A model generated the notes under the pieces. That model saw only the letters and a program-made list of their open reading frames with translations, was not told where the DNA came from and ran no database searches. Positions 5,708 through 9,798 of a stretch of 9,798 nt of DNA are shown here, one piece after another. Source of the stretch: JBLHKS01 sp047620505 (GTDB lineage Bacteria; Verrucomicrobiota; Verrucomicrobiia; Verrucomicrobiales; DEV007); assembly GCA_047620505.1 (NCBI GenBank), contig JBLHKS010000244.1:1-9798 (forward strand), in the 5' to 3' direction. The position numbers and the translations under genes are program-made. Positions within the stretch are counted from its first letter, which is position 1. Every line of letters begins with the position of its first letter.

Positions 5708-6928
5708 TCATTGTCGTTTCAGCCATTCGGCGAGGATCTCGCCAACGCCGCGACGGTCCCCGGCCGGCCTGTCGATCAATGTCAGGTCATGTGAAGCGAC
5801 GATTTGCCGAATAAGGTCGTCCGTCTCCGGGTCTGGCGAATCAGGCTCGAAGACGGAGGGATGGACGACGACGCAGTCCCATTCTGACCTGCCGAAACTG
5901 AGGGAGTAGCACGCCGTCCAGTGATAAGACCGTATGAACTTTTCCTGGTCGGTGGAGTCGGCGTACGCGGCGCGCGGAATCGCGATCACGACGAGGTTCG
6001 GCTTGAGCTTGCGAACGCGTTTACTGGCGTCTTTTTCGACTTCGCGAAGTGTCAAACCTTCGATGGGCCAGGAAACAATCTCGAGGTTCGCATCCGAGTT
6101 CTTTTGCCGCAGCGCATGCTCGAATAATTGGCCATACGGAGGCATGACGAGGATCTTGACCGGTTTTCCATCCGCCAGCAGCTGCTGAGTCTTATCGAGC
6201 GCTGGCTGAAGTGGTCCGACATCTGCGAGCGAAAAGGGTTTGCCGGAAATCGTCTTCGTGAGTTGCTCCGCAATGGCTTTGTGGCCGGCCATGTTGGGAT
6301 GAATCTCGTCACTGAGAGTCAAGCGCCAGGCGAGCGGATCGGCCTCACGCAATTCCTCGAACGCGGCGAAGGAATCGCAGAGAGGAACCCGATTTTCAGC
6401 AGCGACTTCGCGGATGGCCTCGCAATACCGCTCCAACTTATCCTTGGAGCGAGCCCCGGTGGTGATGACCGAGTTTGGCGTGCATAGTACGACCTCGGCG
6501 TCGATCGCGCGGCATTGCCGAATGATCTCAACGAGGTTTTTCCGGTAGGTTTCGATATCGGCGATCTTGACCATATCATTCAGGCCAAACATCACCGTTA
6601 CCAAGTCCGGCTTGTGGGCGAGGACATCCTTTTCGATACGTGTGAGGGCGTTGGCAGTGGTATGGCCGCTGATGCCGGCGTTGACCGTGATCACTTCGGC
6701 CTTCGGACAAGCACGTTCGAGGGCGATTCCGAGCATGTCGGTGTAGGTCCGTCGTCCTCCGGTATGATAATAGAGACCGGTCACGCTATCGCCGAAACAA
6801 ACGATCTTAACCGGTTCAGCGCCAGTTTCCAGCTTGGCGCGCGTTTTCGCCAGCGCTGCGGATTCCTGAGCGGACGCCCACGCGGTCAGCACCAGGATGG
6901 GAAGAAGAATACGTTGAAGAGTTTTCAC
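5708..6928 (-). CDS. secreted SGNH/GDSL hydrolase with C-terminal degenerate SGNH-like half
   Basis: A 406-residue protein starting with GTG (6926-6928); residues 1-20 form a signal peptide (MKTLQRILLPILVLTAWASA). The N-terminal half carries the SGNH blocks: GDSVTG with nucleophile Ser48, Gly85 in NAGISG, Asn117 in FGLND, and Asp207/His210 in LSDEIHPNMAGH. This is a complete Ser-His-Asp esterase site of the lysophospholipase-L1-like type, which typically removes acyl or acetyl groups from lipids or sugars. The C-terminal half (about 256-400) has the same rhythm (VKILVMPPYGQLFE, then KLKPNLVVIAIPRAAYA) without Ser or the GxND Asn. I infer a duplicated, inactive SGNH-like domain. The gene is divergent from the amidohydrolase operon and has no strong Shine-Dalgarno. 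The substrate cannot be read from the sequence. Confidence 0.88.
   Translation of the reverse strand: MKTLQRILLPILVLTAWASAQESAALAKTRAKLETGAEPVKIVCFGDSVTGLYYHTGGRRTYTDMLGIALERACPKAEVITVNAGISGHTTANALTRIEKDVLAHKPDLVTVMFGLNDMVKIADIETYRKNLVEIIRQCRAIDAEVVLCTPNSVITTGARSKDKLERYCEAIREVAAENRVPLCDSFAAFEELREADPLAWRLTLSDEIHPNMAGHKAIAEQLTKTISGKPFSLADVGPLQPALDKTQQLLADGKPVKILVMPPYGQLFEHALRQKNSDANLEIVSWPIEGLTLREVEKDASKRVRKLKPNLVVIAIPRAAYADSTDQEKFIRSYHWTACYSLSFGRSEWDCVVVHPSVFEPDSPDPETDDLIRQIVASHDLTLIDRPAGDRRGVGEILAEWLKRQ
6176..6187. repeat. iterated palindrome CAGCAGCTGCTG, site 4
   Basis: Exact copy followed by A on the plus strand. It encodes Gln-Gln-Leu-Leu of the minus-strand SGNH gene. Confidence 0.75.
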
Positions 6929-7082
6929 TTTGCCACGCGTAGTCGCGCATCGAGTCGCTGTCTCCAGCTTCGTAGCTGTTCGGTCAATTTAGCCGCGTTG
7001 GGCAGGCGCTGGGCAGTTGTGTAAAGATCGGCTCGAAGATCGTTTCGATTGCCTCCGCCTCTCGCTGGGTCCTACTTTCTAC
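6929..7082. promoter_or_regulatory. divergent intergenic region between SGNH gene and amidohydrolase operon
   Basis: 154 bases separate the two outward-facing start codons and must hold promoters for both. I see no convincing -35/-10 pair. A small hairpin CAGCT-TCGT-AGCTG lies at about 6966-6979. No strong ribosome-binding site precedes either start. Confidence 0.35.
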
Positions 7083-7988
7083 ATGCGAAGCAGGCGCGAG
7101 TATTTGAAAAGCGGCGTTGGCCTTGGAGCCTTCGGTTTAGTTTCGGCGACGGCCGCGGATGAAGCGAAATCCCCGCGAGTCGACACCCACCTTCACTGCT
7201 TTGCCGGCGCGAACGGCGCTCGATTTCCGTATCACGAGCGCGCTCCCTACCGGCCGGTAGAGCCAGCGACGCCTCAGCAGCTGCTGGCGTGTATGGATGG
7301 CGCTGGAGTCGACTTTGCGATCGTCGTCCATCCCGAGCCTTACCAGGAGGATCATCGATATCTGGAGCATTGCCTCGAAGTCGGCGGAGGGCGGTTGAAA
7401 GGGACTTGCCTGTTCTTTTCCGACCGGCACGGGTCGGTCAAAAAACTGCCGGAACTCGTGAAGCGCGCGCCGATCGTTGCCGCACGGGTTCACGCCTACG
7501 CTCCTGGACGGCTGCCGCCGTTCGGTAAGCCGGAATTGCGCAATTTATGGAAGACGGCGGGCGAGCTCGGCCTCGCTGTTCAGATTCACTTCGAACCTCG
7601 CTACGCACCGGGTTTCGAGCCGATGATCGAGGAATTTCCGGACACGCGCGTGATCATCGATCACCTTGGCCGACCGTTTCAGGCGACCCCGGAGGAGCAC
7701 GAAGTCGTGGTGCGTTGGTCGCGATTCGAAAACACGGTGATGAAGCTGTCTTCGATTCCGTTCCAAACCAAATATCCGCATCGAGACATCGCGCCAGTGA
7801 TCAAACGTTTGGTTAGCGAATTCGGAGCCGATCGAATGATCTATGGAGGAGGGTTCAACGCAGAGGCGACGCCGGAATCGTATCGAGCGGCCTTCGATCG
7901 CGCGGAATCGTTCATCGCGCATTTGCCGCCTGCGGACCGGGCGAAGATCCTCGGCGGAAACGCCGCCAAGCTATTCAAATTCTCATGA
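7083..7988 (+). CDS. Tat-exported amidohydrolase (Amidohydro_2 type TIM barrel)
   Basis: From ATG 7083 this is a 301-residue protein. The N-terminus MRSRREYLKSGVGLGAFGLV is a twin-arginine signal (SRREYLK), so the folded enzyme is exported with its metal. Barrel motifs seen: His36-x-His38 in VDTHLHCF, His169 in AVQIHFEPR, His194 in VIIDHLGRPF, and the C-terminal NAAKLFKF typical of Amidohydro_2 proteins. The place where relatives usually have the metal Asp (G-S-D-x-P) reads YGGGFNAEATPES (254-266), with no Asp. This may be a subfamily trait or may signal a changed mechanism. An upstream in-frame start at 7017 would bury the Tat motif, so 7083 is chosen. The stop overlaps the next start (ATGA). 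Relatives act on lactones, cyclic amides or carboxylated rings; the substrate here is unknown. Confidence 0.87.
   Translation: MRSRREYLKSGVGLGAFGLVSATAADEAKSPRVDTHLHCFAGANGARFPYHERAPYRPVEPATPQQLLACMDGAGVDFAIVVHPEPYQEDHRYLEHCLEVGGGRLKGTCLFFSDRHGSVKKLPELVKRAPIVAARVHAYAPGRLPPFGKPELRNLWKTAGELGLAVQIHFEPRYAPGFEPMIEEFPDTRVIIDHLGRPFQATPEEHEVVVRWSRFENTVMKLSSIPFQTKYPHRDIAPVIKRLVSEFGADRMIYGGGFNAEATPESYRAAFDRAESFIAHLPPADRAKILGGNAAKLFKFS
7275..7286. repeat. iterated palindrome CAGCAGCTGCTG, site 5
   Basis: Exact copy preceded by T. It encodes Gln-Gln-Leu-Leu in the amidohydrolase. Confidence 0.75.
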
Positions 7989-9142
7989 AATCAGTTATTT
8001 TATCAAGCATGTTGGCCATTCCGATCTGCGCTGGCGCGCAGCTTTCGAGTCAGGAATGGGGCGCGGTCGCTGGCGAGCATCGGATGCATCCCAAGGCTGA
8101 GTTTCTCGAAGGAATGCCGCTTGGGCCGTTCGCAAATTTGCCGGACGGCGGCTTGATCACGGTCGAGGATGATCCGGAAGCGCGGCACGCGATGATTTCC
8201 GAGGATGAGGGGAAAACCTGGAAGAAAATCCCGATTTTCGCGGAGCCTGACAAATTCAAAATCAGCTACGAACGCGCGCTGATGTGCACGAAGGACGGCA
8301 CGGTCATCGTTTCGTTCATGAATTTGATCGAGCGCTCCGGCTGGGCTTGGGATCCGAAAATCCAGGATTCGCCAGATGCGAAATTGCCCAACTACGTGGT
8401 CAGGAGTCCCGATGGTGGGCAAACCTGGGAGCCTCCGCAAAAAATGCACGACGACTGGACCGGCGCGATTCGCGACATGATTCAGCTGGCGGACGGCACG
8501 GTCGTTTTTACAAGCCAGATGCTGCTGCACAACCCCGGCCGGCACGCGGTCGTGACTTACGCATCTCAGGATGATGGGAAGAGCTGGACGCGCAGCAACA
8601 TCATCGATCTCGGTGGAATCGGCCATCACGACGGCGCGATTGAATCGACGATTGTCGAGCGCGAGGATCACAGCATCCTGATGTTGATGCGGACGAACTG
8701 GGGCAAACTCTGGCGCTCGGAGTCGCTCGATTCCGGCAAAACCTGGCGGCCGATTGGCCCTTCAAATCTCGATGCGAGCAACACGCCCGCGATTCTTGAG
8801 CGGCTTGCGAGCGGGCGGATTTTCATCGCCTGGAATCGGTATTTTTTCGCAGGCACCGACGACTTCCCGCCCTACGGCGGCGATTTTCAGTCGACCGGAA
8901 CGGTCACATCAGGAAACCGGCAGGAACTCTCGATCGCGTTTTCCGACGACGACGGCAAGACATGGAGCGAGCCCGAAATCGTCGGCACGGTTTTGCCTGG
9001 AGCTGATGGAAACTATCCAAGGAAAGAGATTACCTATCCTTATGTTTTTGAGCGTCGCCCGGGAGAAATCTGGCTGACAACCTGGCGCTTTGGTGGATTC
9101 CGAGCGCGGCTATTGGAGAATAAATTCGTTGGATCGAAGTGA
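7985..9142 (+). CDS. exported sialidase-like BNR/Asp-box beta-propeller protein
   Basis: A 385-residue protein with signal peptide (MKSVILSSMLAIPICAGAQ). Five Asp boxes of pattern S-x-D-x-G-x-(S/T)-W are seen at 72-79 (SEDEGKTW), 141-148 (SPDGGQTW), 194-201 (SQDDGKSW), 247-254 (SLDSGKTW) and 320-327 (SDDDGKTW), spaced as blades of a six-bladed propeller. Conserved Arg residues lie at RALM (97), MRTNWGKLWRSE (236) and NRYFF (285), and Tyr351 in TYPYVFER could be the nucleophile region. An exo-sialidase or related glycosidase/lyase acting in the periplasm or outside is likely; substrate not provable. The start overlaps the amidohydrolase stop by four bases, so the two genes are translationally coupled and probably act on one pathway. 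Length is normal for the BNR_2 family. Confidence 0.87.
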   Translation: MKSVILSSMLAIPICAGAQLSSQEWGAVAGEHRMHPKAEFLEGMPLGPFANLPDGGLITVEDDPEARHAMISEDEGKTWKKIPIFAEPDKFKISYERALMCTKDGTVIVSFMNLIERSGWAWDPKIQDSPDAKLPNYVVRSPDGGQTWEPPQKMHDDWTGAIRDMIQLADGTVVFTSQMLLHNPGRHAVVTYASQDDGKSWTRSNIIDLGGIGHHDGAIESTIVEREDHSILMLMRTNWGKLWRSESLDSGKTWRPIGPSNLDASNTPAILERLASGRIFIAWNRYFFAGTDDFPPYGGDFQSTGTVTSGNRQELSIAFSDDDGKTWSEPEIVGTVLPGADGNYPRKEITYPYVFERRPGEIWLTTWRFGGFRARLLENKFVGSK

Positions 9143-9158
9143 TCGAGCCCCCGTCGTT

Positions 9159-9170
9159 CAGCGGCTGCTG
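9159..9170. repeat. one-mismatch copy of the CAGCAGCTGCTG palindrome
   Basis: Reads CAGCGGCTGCTG, just downstream of the sialidase stop. Confidence 0.4.
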
Positions 9171-9229
9171 TTTCACAGGAATGCCGAGCATCGTTTCTCC
9201 TCCTTCGCCCAGGACGCACAATACGTGTG

Positions 9230-9248
9230 TTTTCAGACCGTCTGAAAA
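9230..9248. terminator. short perfect hairpin downstream of the sialidase operon
   Basis: TTTTCAGAC-C-GTCTGAAAA is a 9-base inverted repeat about 90 bases after the sialidase stop. It has A/T-rich arms on both sides but no following U-tract, so it could be a weak bidirectional terminator or a protein-binding site. No other feature explains it. Confidence 0.3.
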
Positions 9249-9425
9249 TTCGACCGATAATTTGAACGGGCCCGGCCAGCCTTCCATTGATGATGGGCGG
9301 CAGTAACTCTCAAGCATGCCGCGAACATGAAAATAACAACAGCGAAAGACGCTGCCTGACGGTAAGATCGGCCCGATAGTCGTCTTAGCAAAATCTCGAC
9401 TCAGAGCGTGAGTTCAATAGACCTT

Positions 9426-9798
9426 CTATTCAAACGAAAGACTCAGACCCTCAATCATTGGCTTAGATTTGTTCTCCGTCGAATCTTTGATTCTGAGTTC
9501 AATTTGGAACCCAAACCCCTCAGGCAAACCTGACACATCCAATTGCGCGGGTGTCCGTTTCACCTGCTTAGAGAAACCCGGAATGTAGTCATAGCTCTCT
9601 TTAACCTCTGACCAATCGCTCCACTTATCAGCCTTGCCGTCGTTGTCGGTATCGACGCCGACCCGCGCTTTGACAGTCTCGAACCAACGGTGTGGAAAAC
9701 TTCCCTTAGAAATTGGCGTAGATTTCGTGCAGTCTGTCCACTGCCCGGTTCCAGGGAACCTCGCGGTAAACGAAGGCGCGCAGCCACCGGATAAATTT
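9426..9798 (-). CDS. 3' end of an unidentified gene entering from the right edge
   Basis: The minus-strand frame with first full codon at 9795-9797 stays open for 123 codons and ends with TAG at 9426-9428. It reads NLSGGCAPSFTARFPGTGQW at the edge, then FETVKARVGVDTDNDGKADKWSDW, SYDYIPGFSKQVKRTPAQLD, LPEGFGFQIELRIKDSTENKSK and ends IEGLSLSFE. DTDNDGKAD is a Ca2+-loop-like acidic motif. The rest is beta-rich with aromatic and charged alternation, like C-terminal carbohydrate- or surface-binding modules of large exported proteins in PVC bacteria. This is pattern-based only; I cannot name the family. The start and main domain lie outside the window. Confidence 0.7.
   Translation of the reverse strand, partial: NLSGGCAPSFTARFPGTGQWTDCTKSTPISKGSFPHRWFETVKARVGVDTDNDGKADKWSDWSEVKESYDYIPGFSKQVKRTPAQLDVSGLPEGFGFQIELRIKDSTENKSKPMIEGLSLSFE

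Larger units (their letters stand above)
9030..9413 (-). other. unrecognised coding-like remnant, minus strand
   Basis: An open minus-strand frame without stops extends from just after TGA at 9414-9416 down to 9030. The first ATG is at 9315-9317. The part outside the sialidase gene reads like real protein (WPGPFKLSVEFSDGLKTHVL, then CVLGEGGETMLGIPVKQQPL, a beta-rich pattern), but the last 37 or so residues are antisense to the sialidase 3' end. I do not recognise the family. It may be the tail of a lost gene fused by deletion to the sialidase end, or a chance frame. The palindrome at 9230-9248 lies within it. Confidence 0.25.

Noticed and set aside
6515..7024. Long plus-strand open frame antisense to the SGNH gene
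   Set aside because: The minus-strand frame has a signal peptide and all catalytic blocks; the plus frame has no recognisable motif and extends into the divergent promoter region.
8003..8671. 222-codon minus-strand open frame within the sialidase-like gene
   Set aside because: The plus strand encodes five regular Asp boxes and a signal peptide; the antisense frame is a GC-driven shadow.
9238..9247. Resemblance of CCGTCTGAA to the neisserial DNA uptake sequence
   Set aside because: Only one site, not the full motif, and nothing else suggests a neisserial origin.
1..9798. Search for CRISPR arrays, tRNA genes, rRNA or phage structural genes
   Set aside because: No regularly spaced repeats, cloverleaf-like segments or phage-type genes were seen on either strand.

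Overview
The window looks like a chromosomal segment from a PVC-superphylum soil bacterium, most likely Verrucomicrobiota (Chthoniobacterales/Udaeobacter-like). This rests on gene style only: a PG-binding/L,D-transpeptidase protein, an ADOP-type MacB/FtsX permease, a TolC-like factor with a verrucomicrobial look, a two-domain SGNH hydrolase, a Tat-exported amidohydrolase and a BNR sialidase-like protein. GC is moderately high. No rRNA, tRNA or CRISPR was seen.

Left part (1-747): the 5' part of an L,D-transpeptidase gene on the minus strand runs off the left edge. Centre (about 870-5624): a zone of decay and insertion. It holds a badly deleted FtsX/MacB permease; an intact vapBC toxin-antitoxin pair preceded by a REPIN-like inverted doublet and bracketed by two copies of the permease 3' end; a minus-strand nucleotidyltransferase with two frameshifts, preceded by an intact overlapping 57-codon gene; a TolC-like gene with one frameshift and an in-frame internal deletion; and a complete IS630-family element (4368-5624, 26-bp imperfect inverted repeats, TA target duplication) whose transposase is split over three frames. 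The permease and TolC remnants suggest the locus once encoded a MacB/TolC-type efflux system.

Right part (5708-9142): intact genes. An exported SGNH/GDSL hydrolase is divergent from a two-gene operon in which a Tat-signal amidohydrolase overlaps, by ATGA, an exported sialidase-like protein with five Asp boxes. Together they suggest extracytoplasmic breakdown of complex glycans or acylated sugars; substrates cannot be read from the sequence. Beyond this, 9143-9413 holds an unrecognised minus-strand coding-like remnant, and 9426-9798 is the 3' end of a minus-strand gene that enters from the right edge.

The most unusual signal is a 12-base perfect palindrome, CAGCAGCTGCTG, present five times exactly and twice with one mismatch. 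It is spread over unrelated genes, in two reading frames and on both coding strands, and resembles a highly iterated palindrome. Second to it are the REPIN-like doublet and the duplicated permease tail around vapBC. Five frame breaks in the central zone each equal loss of one base, while about 5 kb of other coding sequence in the window has none.
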